Shown here piece by piece: positions 1-6,801 of a stretch of 17,861 bases of DNA. The position numbers and the translations under genes are program-made. Positions within the stretch are counted from its first letter, which is position 1; each line of letters starts with the position of its first letter. The stretch comes from CAYNEI01 sp964396185 (GTDB taxonomy: Archaea > Thermoplasmatota > SW-10-69-26): assembly GCA_964396185.1 (NCBI GenBank), contig CAYNEI010000046.1, positions 1 to 17,861 of the forward strand, given 5' to 3'. The notes beneath the pieces were generated by a model. That model had not been told where the DNA came from. It saw only the letters and a list, made by a program, of their open reading frames with translations, and ran no database searches.

Positions 1-40
1 CCGCCACAAACCTCTTCTACCACATTTCCATCGCCCACCC

Positions 41-517
41 ATGGTCGACATCCTCTGCCTGCTCGGATCCGCCTCCGACAAGCCCGTGTCCGACAAGCTC
101 GCCAAGGTCCTCGACGAGTTCGACGTCACCTACCGCATCACCGTGGCCAGCGCCCACCGCACACCGGAGCGGGTCGAGCAACTGCTCGCCGAGACCGACG
201 CCAAGGTGCTCGTCGGCATGGCTGGCCTCTCGGCTGCCCTCCCCGGCGTGATGGCTGCCCAGTCCAGCAAGCCGGTCATCGGCGTGCCGGTGAGCGGCAA
301 GACCCCCTTCGACTCCCTGCTCTCCACGGTCCAGATGCCCCCGGGCGTGCCCGTGGCCTCCGTGGGCGTGGACCGGGGCGACAACGCTGGCTTGCTCGCC
401 GTGCGCATCCTCGCGCTGAGCGACGAGGCCCTGGCCAAGCAGCTCGAGGCCTACAAACAGAAGCAGGCCGCCAAGGTCGCCAGCGACGCCGACGAGCTGG
501 AGCGGTCCTACGAGTAA
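41..517 (+). CDS. purE: N5-carboxyaminoimidazole ribonucleotide mutase (PurE)
   Basis: A 158-residue protein of full PurE length. It converts N5-CAIR to CAIR in cytosolic de novo purine synthesis. Visible family motifs are the phosphate-binding GSASD near residues 9-13, SAHRTP at 37-42 with the catalytic-type His39, the Gly/Ala-rich AGLSAALPGV at 61-70, GVPV at 81-84, and DSLLSTVQMPPGVPVA at 91-106 followed by DNAGLLA. The glycine-rich segment resembles class I PurE (N5-CAIR mutase) rather than the animal-type AIR carboxylase, so a PurK partner is expected, but none lies in this window. The ATG at 41 is the natural start because the first strand begins immediately after it. Only 40 bases precede it and no convincing TATA box is seen there, so it could be cotranscribed with a gene to the left. 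The family assignment is very secure. Confidence 0.97.
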   Translation: MVDILCLLGSASDKPVSDKLAKVLDEFDVTYRITVASAHRTPERVEQLLAETDAKVLVGMAGLSAALPGVMAAQSSKPVIGVPVSGKTPFDSLLSTVQMPPGVPVASVGVDRGDNAGLLAVRILALSDEALAKQLEAYKQKQAAKVASDADELERSYE

Positions 518-552
518 GCGCCCAGCGAACCGCAAAGTTGCGCACGCAGCAC

Positions 553-560
553 ACTTAAAC
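553..560 (+). promoter_or_regulatory. TATA-like box for the surface-protein gene
   Basis: ACTTAAAC is centred about 27 nt before the ATG at 584, the archaeal TATA-to-start spacing expected for a leaderless mRNA. It lies in the short spacer after purE, so the surface-protein gene is probably transcribed on its own. Confidence 0.6.
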
Positions 561-583
561 ATGGGAGCGTTCTTGCGCGCGCC

Positions 584-1996
584 ATGTCCGTAGGGATCCG
601 TGCCCGCGTAGGGCTCGTCTGGGCGCTCGTCCTGCTCCTGGTCGCCGCGCCAGCAACCGTGCTCGCCGGCCAGCATCAGGATGACGATGAGGTCCCCGGG
701 GGCGATGGGGACAACCGAGACGACGCACGCCACCACAACGACTCGCGGGGTCAGGAGAGGGCCGCCCAACAGCAGGACCGGGCTCGTAGCCAGGCCGACC
801 ACTGGCAGAACTTGGGGGCCGAGAAGCGTGCGATGGCCCAGGAGCGCGCGGAGCAGGCCCGCCTGTTCAGCCTGTTCGAGTACGCCGATGGCGAGCTCAA
901 TGGGACGTTCATGAGCCTCTCCTTCGACGAGGCCGACGGGACCCTCTCCGATGTTCGGGTCCACGACGGCAACGTCACGGCCACCACCTTCACCGAGGTC
1001 ACCGTCGACCCATTCCAAGCCGATGGTGATCCCCTCGTGGCGGGAGCGGTCTTCCACGCCTTCGCGGACAACCTGACCCTCTCAGCCCACAACAACCCGA
1101 CCGCCCAGCTCCGCTACACCGCGGGCCAGGCGACCAACGTGACCTTCACCCTGGCCGAGGGCCTCACCCACAACGAGGCCGGCCCAGCCCTCCGGTTCGA
1201 CACCGCCGAGGGCCCCCACTTCCACATGGTCCTGGGAGATGAGAACAGCACCCTCACCGTGAGCGACGACAACAGCACGGTGGAGGCCTCCCTGGCCCCA
1301 GGCGCCAGCCTGTCCGTGCTCACCCACCCGAGCCAAGCCAGCGCGCCTTCGGCCAACCTCCACGAGCGGATCCTGGCCCTGGAGGAGGAGAACCTGGGTG
1401 CCGAGATGAGCGTGGTGAACGCCAACGGGACGCCGGCCTCCGAAGTCTCCGAGTACGGTGTCAGCATGCGAGCCACGCGAGCCGACAACGGTACGGTGGA
1501 GGCCGAGGTCGAGAGCAACGAGACACGCGGCCGCGCCGTCATCCTCAACGTCGACGAGGCGGACCTCAACGGCTCTGCCCCCGAGGAGATCACCGTCAGC
1601 CTGGACGGCCAAGCCATCGAGGCCACGGCCAACGCCCGAACGGTGCTGGAGGCCTCTCCCGGCACTCCTGCCCAGTTCGCCGTCACCGGTTCCGAAGGCG
1701 CCCTCCAGGTCACGGTCTTCGTGCCAGGCTTCAGCGTGCACACCCTGACCGTCAGCCAGGACACGGACACGGACACGGACGCGGACACGGACACGGACAC
1801 CTCCGATGGAGACACGCCCTTCGGCGACGAAGACGACGCATCGGACCCAGATGGTGACGAGGATGCCGACGGGCCCAGCGGCGAAGGAGACGACGCCGAC
1901 CCCGGGCAGGATGCGCCTGGCCCGGGCTTGCTCGTCGTGGCCCTGGTCGTGGCCGTGAGCGCAGCGCTGCTCGCCAAGCCTCGCGCGGACGGGTAA
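584..1996 (+). CDS. Secreted, C-terminally anchored, sequon-rich surface protein
   Basis: A 470-residue protein of no family I recognise. Residues 1-29 form a signal peptide (GLVWALVLLLVAAPATVLAG). A charged His/Asp/Arg/Gln-rich stretch follows (30-95), then a beta-rich region (96-390) with about ten N-glycosylation sequons (for example at 106, 130, 163, 185, 221, 230, 281, 302, 312, 329). Next comes an Asp/Thr repeat and acidic linker (393-444). It ends in PGPG plus a hydrophobic helix (447-465) and a short basic tail. This layout resembles archaeal PGF-CTERM surface proteins processed by archaeosortase, with PGPG in place of PGF, but a plain C-terminal membrane anchor is equally possible. 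A TATA-like box at 553-560 supports the ATG at 584. The product is probably a glycosylated envelope or S-layer-associated protein; its function is unknown. Confidence 0.8.
   Translation: MSVGIRARVGLVWALVLLLVAAPATVLAGQHQDDDEVPGGDGDNRDDARHHNDSRGQERAAQQQDRARSQADHWQNLGAEKRAMAQERAEQARLFSLFEYADGELNGTFMSLSFDEADGTLSDVRVHDGNVTATTFTEVTVDPFQADGDPLVAGAVFHAFADNLTLSAHNNPTAQLRYTAGQATNVTFTLAEGLTHNEAGPALRFDTAEGPHFHMVLGDENSTLTVSDDNSTVEASLAPGASLSVLTHPSQASAPSANLHERILALEEENLGAEMSVVNANGTPASEVSEYGVSMRATRADNGTVEAEVESNETRGRAVILNVDEADLNGSAPEEITVSLDGQAIEATANARTVLEASPGTPAQFAVTGSEGALQVTVFVPGFSVHTLTVSQDTDTDTDADTDTDTSDGDTPFGDEDDASDPDGDEDADGPSGEGDDADPGQDAPGPGLLVVALVVAVSAALLAKPRADG
1760..1800 (+). repeat. 6-bp tandem repeat (GACACG)n in the surface-protein gene
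   Basis: About seven copies of GACACG, one of them GACGCG, encode an alternating Asp-Thr run in the linker before the C-terminal anchor. The 6-bp unit keeps the reading frame, so copy-number change would alter linker length without inactivating the gene. Confidence 0.9.
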
Positions 1997-1997
1997 G

Positions 1998-2005
1998 GCT
2001 ATACT
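1998..2005 (+). promoter_or_regulatory. TATA-like box for the serine protease gene
   Basis: GCTATACT begins just after the TAA of the upstream gene (1994-1996) and is centred about 26 nt before the ATG at 2027. This fits a leaderless transcript. Confidence 0.6.
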
Positions 2006-2026
2006 CCCTGGGGCCCTCTTCCCTCC

Positions 2027-2866
2027 ATGGCCTTGGGAGGCGTGCCGAGCCGTCGCGCCCTGATCCTCCTAGCCGCGGTGCTGGTCGTGGTGCCGGTCAC
2101 GGGTGATCTGTCCGCGGGTCCTGAGAGCCCTGAGGCTCCCGAGCTGGACCCAGTTCGGCACCAGGCGCATCCAACCTGCGCGGGCACGCTGCGCCACGGC
2201 GCTGCGGATACCGCCACCAGCACGCCCCCGGGCGCCCCCTCCTGGGAGGCGTGCGATGCAGCCATCCGGCCCGGTGCCCAGATGACCCAGCCCTACTCGT
2301 GCACCTTCAACTTCCTCTTCACCGACGGTGAAGTGCTCTACATCGGGACAGCGGGCCACTGCACCGAGGAGCTCGGCGAGCGGGTCAGCGCGGCCGGGGT
2401 CGGCTCTTTCGGCAGCGTGGTCTACCGGATCAACGAGGGGGGCCCGGACGACTTCGCCCTCATCGAGATCGATGCGGACAAGGCTGAATTGGCCGAGCCC
2501 AGGGTGTGCGGGGTCGGTGGTCCCACGGCCACCAACGACGGCCACTACCCGTCAGGCGGAGAGGTCTACGAGTACGGCTGGGGCTTCGCGACCGGGGTCC
2601 ACCCCGGTTCGCGGGAGCGCGTCCACAGCGTGTTGGACAACTCCACCACGTTCCCTGGATGGAACGGCGCCGGCAGCGGTGGGGACAGCGGTGCGCCCGT
2701 GCTCACGGTCACCGGCGAGGCCTACGCCGTGCACACCACCGGCATCACGCCCTTGGCCGGGATCGCGTTGGAAGGAGGCCCCCACATCCAGCACGTGCTG
2801 GACTTGACCGGTCAGGCCGGCTTCGAGCTGGAGGTTGTCCAGGGAGCCCCGTTCGAGGGTCTCTGA
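2027..2866 (+). CDS. Secreted trypsin-like (S1 fold) serine protease
   Basis: A 279-residue protein with an N-terminal hydrophobic signal (residues 9-26), so it should act outside the cell. The chymotrypsin-fold catalytic triad is readable: His111 in GTAGHC, Asp142 in DDFALIEI, and Ser221 in GSGGDSGAPV, the archetypal GDSG loop. Cys92 and Cys112 could form the disulfide that commonly braces the catalytic His; further cysteines are at 51, 76 and 161. About 60 residues lie between the signal peptide and the catalytic domain and could be a propeptide. There is no clear C-terminal anchor. The gene lies directly downstream of the sequon-rich surface protein with its own TATA-like box. The substrate is unknown, and processing of surface proteins is only a guess. 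Confidence 0.88.
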   Translation: MALGGVPSRRALILLAAVLVVVPVTGDLSAGPESPEAPELDPVRHQAHPTCAGTLRHGAADTATSTPPGAPSWEACDAAIRPGAQMTQPYSCTFNFLFTDGEVLYIGTAGHCTEELGERVSAAGVGSFGSVVYRINEGGPDDFALIEIDADKAELAEPRVCGVGGPTATNDGHYPSGGEVYEYGWGFATGVHPGSRERVHSVLDNSTTFPGWNGAGSGGDSGAPVLTVTGEAYAVHTTGITPLAGIALEGGPHIQHVLDLTGQAGFELEVVQGAPFEGL

Positions 2867-2906
2867 GACGCAAGACCCATCTACCCCCTCCCTGCATGGC
2901 TCCAGC

Positions 2907-3899
2907 GTGGCTGATCCAGCCTGGCGAACGTGGCTGCTCCGGTACGGTGAGCTCGGCATCAAGAGCCGGCGCGTGCGCAACCGGTTCGTGGCCCGGCTCA
3001 TCGAGAACATCGAGGACCGGTTCACGCGAGCAGGCGCCACGTGCATCGTCGAGCGTACGTGGGGCCGCATCTACGTCGACACACCCAACGAGGCCGTCGC
3101 ACGTGACATGGTCGAGCGCACCTTCGGGCTGGTGAGCGGCTCCCCCACCACCGTCGTGGACGGCACCATGGAGGCCATCCTGGACGAGGTGCGCGCCATC
3201 ACGCCAGGCGTGGTCCAGCCAGGCGACTCGTTCGCCATCCGAGCCCGTCGCACGGGCCAGCACGACTTCCGCTCCATCGACGTGGGCAGGCGCGCTGGCG
3301 CGGTGGTGCTTGAGGAGGTCCCGGAGGCCACCGTGGACCTCACCGACCCGGACAAGGAGATCCACGTCGAGGTCCGGGACAACAAGGCCTACGTCTTCAC
3401 CGAGATCGTCGACGGGCCCGGGGGCTTGCCCATGGGCAGCCAGGGCAAGGTGGTGGTCCCCTTCGAAGGCCCCCGCTCGCCTGCGGCTGCCTGGCTGTGC
3501 ATGCGCCGCGGCGCCACGGTCCATGCGGTCGTCCCGCCAGGCTGCCAGTCCGTGGTAGAGACGCTCGAGCCCTGGGCGCCAGGCATGGCCTACACCATGC
3601 TCGAAGAGCCCGTGGACCGCGATGGCCTGCTGGCCGCGGCCGAGCACCTGGCTGCACGCCTGGGCGCCCAGGCGGTGGCCCTGGACGAGCACGAGCGCTT
3701 CAGTCTCCAGGACAACCCGATCCAGCGCCCCATCCTTCGCCCCTTGGCTGGGCTGCCTGGCAAGCGATGGCCGGCTGGGGCTTACAGCGTGGCCAAGCAA
3801 GCTGCCGAGCGCCATCCACAAGTCTGCGTCGCCCCAGCTGGGCAGGGGCATGCCCTCGGCGCGGCCCAGGTGCGCAGCGCGCCGACCCAGCGGTTGTAG
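2907..3899 (+). CDS. ThiI-like THUMP protein with a degenerate PP-loop
   Basis: Resembles tRNA 4-thiouridine synthase ThiI. The N-terminal RYGELGIKSRRVRNRF is the typical ThiI opening, a THUMP (tRNA-binding) region follows, then the linker GPGGLPMGSQGKVV and, near the end, ILRPLAGLPGK. The PP-loop that normally reads SGGxDSP is here FEGPRSP, so the ATP-pyrophosphatase Ser and Asp are missing, and the TGESLGQVASQT motif is replaced by LDEHERFSLQDNP. The later domain is also shorter than usual. The frame stays open, so this is divergence rather than a frameshift. I chose the GTG at 2907 (330 residues) because the ThiI homology starts right after it; an in-frame TTG at 2835 would add 24 residues and overlap the protease gene. 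Sulfur transfer is unlikely; a tRNA-binding role is possible. Confidence 0.8.
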   Translation: MADPAWRTWLLRYGELGIKSRRVRNRFVARLIENIEDRFTRAGATCIVERTWGRIYVDTPNEAVARDMVERTFGLVSGSPTTVVDGTMEAILDEVRAITPGVVQPGDSFAIRARRTGQHDFRSIDVGRRAGAVVLEEVPEATVDLTDPDKEIHVEVRDNKAYVFTEIVDGPGGLPMGSQGKVVVPFEGPRSPAAAWLCMRRGATVHAVVPPGCQSVVETLEPWAPGMAYTMLEEPVDRDGLLAAAEHLAARLGAQAVALDEHERFSLQDNPIQRPILRPLAGLPGKRWPAGAYSVAKQAAERHPQVCVAPAGQGHALGAAQVRSAPTQRL

Positions 3900-3956
3900 C
3901 GCGCCGGCTCAGCGCGGGTCAGCGGCGCCGCATCTCGACGCCTCGGACAGCCGCCG

Positions 3957-4448
3957 CTAACCGAACCTGTCCACCCAATCCGCCAGGGTGTCCGTGGGCG
4001 TGTAGTGGATCCGGCGGCCCTCCTTATCGTGCTCGAGCAGGCGGTGGTCGTCGAGCTTCGAGATGTGGTAGCGTACCGCAGCCGGTGTCACCTCGAGCTC
4101 CTCGGCGATCTCACCCACCGAGACACCCGGGTTGTCGGAGATGATCTCGGCGATGCGCCGCGTGGACTCGTTGCCGAACAGGATCCGGGTGCGGGGGTCG
4201 CGCCAGAGGTCCTGGTTCTCCGGCGTGAAGAAGAGGACCTCGTTGTCGCTCGTGCTGGGCTTGCGCACCACCACGCCTGCGCCTTCCAGGCGCTTGAGGT
4301 GGAACATCAGGGCGCCCACGCTCAACCCGGTCTTGCGCTGGAGTTGGGTCCAGTTCAGGCCAGGCTCCCGGGAGACGACCTTGTGGATCGTTCGCCGGCG
4401 CGGATGATCGAGGGCCTCGCTGCCTTGCTCCGTGGGCGTATCATGCAT
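3957..4448 (-). CDS. Tandem winged-helix DNA-binding regulator
   Basis: A 163-residue cytosolic protein with two winged-helix domains. The first covers about residues 14-78, with recognition helix around LSVGALMFHLKRLEGAGVVV. The second covers about 84-155, with SVGEIAEELEVTPAAVRYHISKLDDHRLL and a wing ending RRIHYTPT. Both resemble the ArsR/HTH_20-like domains common in archaeal regulators. The reading frame extends further upstream, but that part only shadows the neighbouring gene. The ATG at 4448 is preferred because it overlaps the TGA of the upstream TPR gene by 8 nt (ATGCATGA), which implies translational coupling in one operon. It has no visible metal-binding Cys/His cluster or ligand domain, so it probably takes its signal from its operon partners. 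Its target could be the operon's own inverted-repeat leader; this is inference. Confidence 0.85.
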   Translation of the reverse strand: MHDTPTEQGSEALDHPRRRTIHKVVSREPGLNWTQLQRKTGLSVGALMFHLKRLEGAGVVVRKPSTSDNEVLFFTPENQDLWRDPRTRILFGNESTRRIAEIISDNPGVSVGEIAEELEVTPAAVRYHISKLDDHRLLEHDKEGRRIHYTPTDTLADWVDRFG

Positions 4449-6012
4449 AGGAAACTGAGGCCTCCTTCGGGGTCTCGAAGAGCTGGCGGACCCAGGGTTC
4501 GTCTGCGAGCTCACCCAGGCTGGGGTCGCGCAGGCGCTCGCGAAGCCGCACGGGATCCACGACGCTGAGCTGCTCCCAGGCGTCTCGGGCCTGTTCGGTC
4601 TCGCCAGCTCGCCAGGCGGCCAAGCCAGCCAGGTCCAAGAGCTCCGGGTCATCTCCCCCGAGTTGCTCGTTGGCCTTCCCGTAGGCCTCTGCTGCCTCTG
4701 CGTGGCGGCCGAGTTCGGTGAGAACCACGGCCATGGCGTACCACGCTTCGGTCACGCTTGGGTAGGCGGAGACCACGCGGGCGTACCAGCCAAGCGCGCC
4801 TTCGTAGTCGCGCACGCTGGTGAGCCGGTCGCCGTTGTGCATCCAGGCCTCCACCCGCTGCTCGCGGCGTCGGGCCTTGGCCTCGATGATCCGCTGCTGG
4901 ATGGGCCCAGCGAACCGGGTCGCCACACCGGTGAGGATCACGACGAGAACCGCAGCGATCCACAGCCAGGTGGACGAGCTCTCCAACGGGGTCTCCGTTT
5001 CTGTGGTGACGACCCCCTGGGTCTCACGCACGCTGTAGGTCCCGGTGGGCTGGAGGTGGACCGGGATCGGGGAGTCGTACTGGAGAGCTCCTTGCGCCCG
5101 GCCGCCCTGGTCGCCAGCTCGGAGCTTGATCTGGCCCTGGCCATCCAGGTAAAGCGGCGCGTCCTCGAACTCGTAGAGGGCGCTCTCTGTGGCCAGCTTG
5201 CCGTCCGCTCGCTCGGCGGTGATGGTGCCATCCACGCCCGCGGTGGCCTCGCGGCCGAGCAGGTCGATCCCGCGTGGTGTGGAGAGCTCGAGATCGCCGC
5301 CGAGCACGTGGATCACCGTGACGCGGCTCTCGAAGCGCGAGACCGGTCGCTCGGGGTTGTTCTCCTTGTACCCGGTCCAGTGGTCCCAGGAGCCTTCCCG
5401 GTGGTCCACGGCCAGGGTGACGTTGTTCACGAAGAGGTCGAAATCGCCTGCGACCTGGGCTGTCTGCAGCTCGTTGAGCCGGAGCCAGGGGCCGTCGACG
5501 TGGTACCAGAAGCCTGGCGGATCTTCGCCGGTGCTCTGGGACTGCTCGCTCCACTCGACCCGGGTGAGATCGGTGTCGTGGACGATGTCCACGAGGGTGA
5601 GCCCGTCGTCCGAGCCGGTTGCGCTGGCATGGCTGCCCACGATGGCAAGCAGCTCAGGCGTCGGTTGCAGGCGGCCGAGGTTGATCTCGGCGTCCAGGAA
5701 CGTGTGGGTGTCGTTGCCGAAGCCGGTGTAGTAGCGGACCTCGTCGCCGTCGACGACGGTCCGGTAGCCCTGCTGCCAGCGCACGTTGATCTCGACGCGG
5801 TCCGCGGTCAGCGAGATCTCAGAGCCCGCGAGGTCCGGGGTGCGCAGGTGAAGCACCCCATCCTCGAGGGCCGCGTTCGTCTCGCCGCCCAAGGCAAGTC
5901 TCTCCCTGGCATCCAGGGCGCCGGACAAGCTCCCCGCTTGCGCGAGGGCTCCCGGCGCGACCAGGAGCAGGGCGATCAGCGCCCCGGAGATGATGGTCGT
6001 TCGTGCTCGCAC
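4441..6012 (-). CDS. Single-pass membrane protein: external beta domain, cytosolic TPR repeats
   Basis: A 523-residue protein. Residues 1-25 are a signal peptide (SGALIALLLVAPGALAQ). Residues 26-345 form a large beta-rich, Gly/Asp-rich external domain with no motif I recognise. Residues 347-364 (STWLWIAAVLVVILTGVA) are the only membrane helix. A basic stretch, RIIEAKARRREQR, marks the cytosolic side, and residues 388-484 contain about three TPR-like helical pairs (DYEGALGWYARVVSAYP, TEAWYAMAVVLTELGRHAEA, PELLDLAGLAAWRAGETEQA). The start is GTG at 6012, preceded by a strong GGAGGT Shine-Dalgarno at 6020-6025 (7-nt spacing). The preceding gene ends 13 bp upstream, and the winged-helix gene overlaps the 3' end. 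The domain order suggests a receptor that passes an external cue to a cytosolic partner through the TPRs; the function itself is unproven. Confidence 0.82.
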   Translation of the reverse strand: MRARTTIISGALIALLLVAPGALAQAGSLSGALDARERLALGGETNAALEDGVLHLRTPDLAGSEISLTADRVEINVRWQQGYRTVVDGDEVRYYTGFGNDTHTFLDAEINLGRLQPTPELLAIVGSHASATGSDDGLTLVDIVHDTDLTRVEWSEQSQSTGEDPPGFWYHVDGPWLRLNELQTAQVAGDFDLFVNNVTLAVDHREGSWDHWTGYKENNPERPVSRFESRVTVIHVLGGDLELSTPRGIDLLGREATAGVDGTITAERADGKLATESALYEFEDAPLYLDGQGQIKLRAGDQGGRAQGALQYDSPIPVHLQPTGTYSVRETQGVVTTETETPLESSSTWLWIAAVLVVILTGVATRFAGPIQQRIIEAKARRREQRVEAWMHNGDRLTSVRDYEGALGWYARVVSAYPSVTEAWYAMAVVLTELGRHAEAAEAYGKANEQLGGDDPELLDLAGLAAWRAGETEQARDAWEQLSVVDPVRLRERLRDPSLGELADEPWVRQLFETPKEASVSYA

Positions 6013-6019
6013 GTTACCG

Positions 6020-6025
6020 ACCTCC
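6020..6025 (-). promoter_or_regulatory. Shine-Dalgarno site for the TPR membrane protein
   Basis: GGAGGT lies 7 nt before the GTG at 6012 and directly follows the TAG of the upstream gene. It decides the GTG start and shows this gene is translated from an internal operon position. Confidence 0.8.
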
Positions 6026-6496
6026 CTACTCCGAGACCTGCAGGAGGTAGGCGTCGCTCATGATCATCTGTTCGCTGTCGACCATCCGGGCGCCCACCGC
6101 GTACCAGACCTCGCCGGCGTCGAAGGCGCGCCAGTCGTCCACGTACGTGGCTTCGGTGTTCGCCACCGAGGCGATGAGGTCGAGGTGCATGGGGGTCTCG
6201 CCGCGGAAGAGGTAGAACCGCTTCACGTCCTCCGACTCGCCGGCGTAGCGCCAGTCCACGACAGCGCCTAGGCCGTCGAGCACTGGGTCGACGGTGATCA
6301 TCCCGTTGCCTCTCGCCTCGCCGGTCTCGATGCACGCAGGATCGATGTGGGCCACCGGTGGCAGCACGCTGATGCCGGCGCACGGGCTCTCATGCCCGAC
6401 GCCGTCTGCGGCCACGGGGGCGATGCTGAGCATCATGAGCAGCCCCGCGGCCAAGAACGTTCGAACGTACGCGCCTCCCTGGATCGTATGGTTCAT
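6026..6496 (-). CDS. Small secreted beta-rich (fibronectin III-like) protein
   Basis: A 156-residue protein, first gene of the operon. Residues 10-31 (VRTFLAAGLLMMLSIAPVAADG) are a signal peptide. The mature part has two cysteines (39 and 55), which may pair. Its C-terminal half has a pattern typical of fibronectin type III-like strands: DWRYAGESEDVKRFYLFRGE, then ATYVDDWRAFDAGEVWYAVGA, then a final strand YLLQVSE. I see no catalytic motif. The ATG at 6496 has GGAGGT at 6506-6511 (9-nt spacing) and is preferred to an in-frame TTG at 6532. The TPR membrane protein follows after 13 bp. Secretion plus a small binding fold make it a plausible ligand-binding or bridging partner for that protein's external domain, but this is inference. 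Confidence 0.75.
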   Translation of the reverse strand: MNHTIQGGAYVRTFLAAGLLMMLSIAPVAADGVGHESPCAGISVLPPVAHIDPACIETGEARGNGMITVDPVLDGLGAVVDWRYAGESEDVKRFYLFRGETPMHLDLIASVANTEATYVDDWRAFDAGEVWYAVGARMVDSEQMIMSDAYLLQVSE

Positions 6497-6505
6497 GTCC
6501 GTTCC

Positions 6506-6511
6506 ACCTCC
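6506..6511 (-). promoter_or_regulatory. Shine-Dalgarno site for the first operon gene
   Basis: GGAGGT 9 nt before the ATG at 6496. With the long upstream leader, it shows that this operon is translated from a leadered mRNA, unlike most genes in the window. A second GGAGGT at 6535-6540 sits only 2 nt before the alternative TTG at 6532. Confidence 0.75.
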
Positions 6512-6541
6512 GGTCCCTTCCAACCCTGTCAACGACCTCCC

Positions 6542-6594
6542 ACCGTAGAAAACCGTTGTGCCCCCCGCGGGGGGTGCTACGGTTTGTCAACGGT
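6542..6594. repeat. Nested inverted-repeat cluster around a 14-bp palindrome
   Basis: The core CCCCCCGCGGGGGG (6561-6574) is a perfect palindrome. To its left are ACCGTAG (6542-6548) and ACCGTTG (6552-6558); to its right are their reverse complements CTACGGT (6577-6583) and CAACGGT (6588-6594). AAACCGT (6550-6556) also pairs with ACGGTTT (6579-6585), giving one long imperfect hairpin. The octamer TGTCAACG occurs at 6585-6592 and again at 6527-6534. It may be an operator for the operon's own winged-helix protein or an RNA hairpin upstream of the ribosome-binding site. Confidence 0.75.
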
Positions 6595-6785
6595 CGCTGA
6601 GCGAGCTGGTCGAGAGGCATAGGGTACCCCTCGATGCAGCCGAAATCGAGGAGAAAGCGGGAGGGAGATCCGGGACCCATCGTCGGTGAGGGAGGCACCT
6701 TGGGTCGACGCGGAGGCAATTTGCGTCGTGCGTTGGGAGCAGGGTCCCGGAATCCTCCTGCCCGGTGTGGCAATACACCACATGG

Positions 6786-6797
6786 ATAATAAAATTT
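6786..6797 (-). promoter_or_regulatory. AT-rich element: possible operon promoter and/or terminator
   Basis: An isolated AT-only tract (AAATTTTATTAT on the minus strand) in otherwise GC-rich DNA lies 5 bp after the MutS-like gene's stop. It could be a TATA box driving the three-gene operon with a leader of roughly 260 nt, or a U-rich terminator for the upstream gene; the two roles are compatible. Confidence 0.45.
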
Positions 6798-6801
6798 CCC
6801 A

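Larger units (their letters stand above)
6497..6801 (-). other. Gene-free leader region (about 305 bp) rich in inverted repeats
   Basis: This region separates the MutS-like gene's stop from the first operon gene, both on the minus strand. I see no convincing ORF. It holds several inverted repeats. TCCGGGACCC (6669-6678) pairs with GGGTCCCGGA (6742-6751) and encloses CGACGC (6706-6711) with GCGTCG (6724-6729). CCTCGAT (6629-6635) pairs with ATCGAGG (6645-6651), and GGTGT (6764-6768) with ACACC (6775-6779). The 6542-6594 palindromic cluster is listed separately. The region could be a structured 5' leader of the operon or a separate non-coding RNA. It does not match the conserved RNase P or SRP RNA signatures I know. 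Confidence 0.5.

Noticed and set aside
3900..3956. Possible frameshift at the end of the ThiI-like gene
   Set aside because: The frame keeps ThiI-like sequence (ILRPLAGLPGK) beyond the degenerate region and ends cleanly. Other frames downstream show no family similarity.
4663..6063. A 466-codon open frame on the plus strand
   Set aside because: It is antisense to the TPR membrane protein, which has a signal peptide, membrane helix, TPRs and a strong ribosome site. The antisense frame has no recognisable domain.
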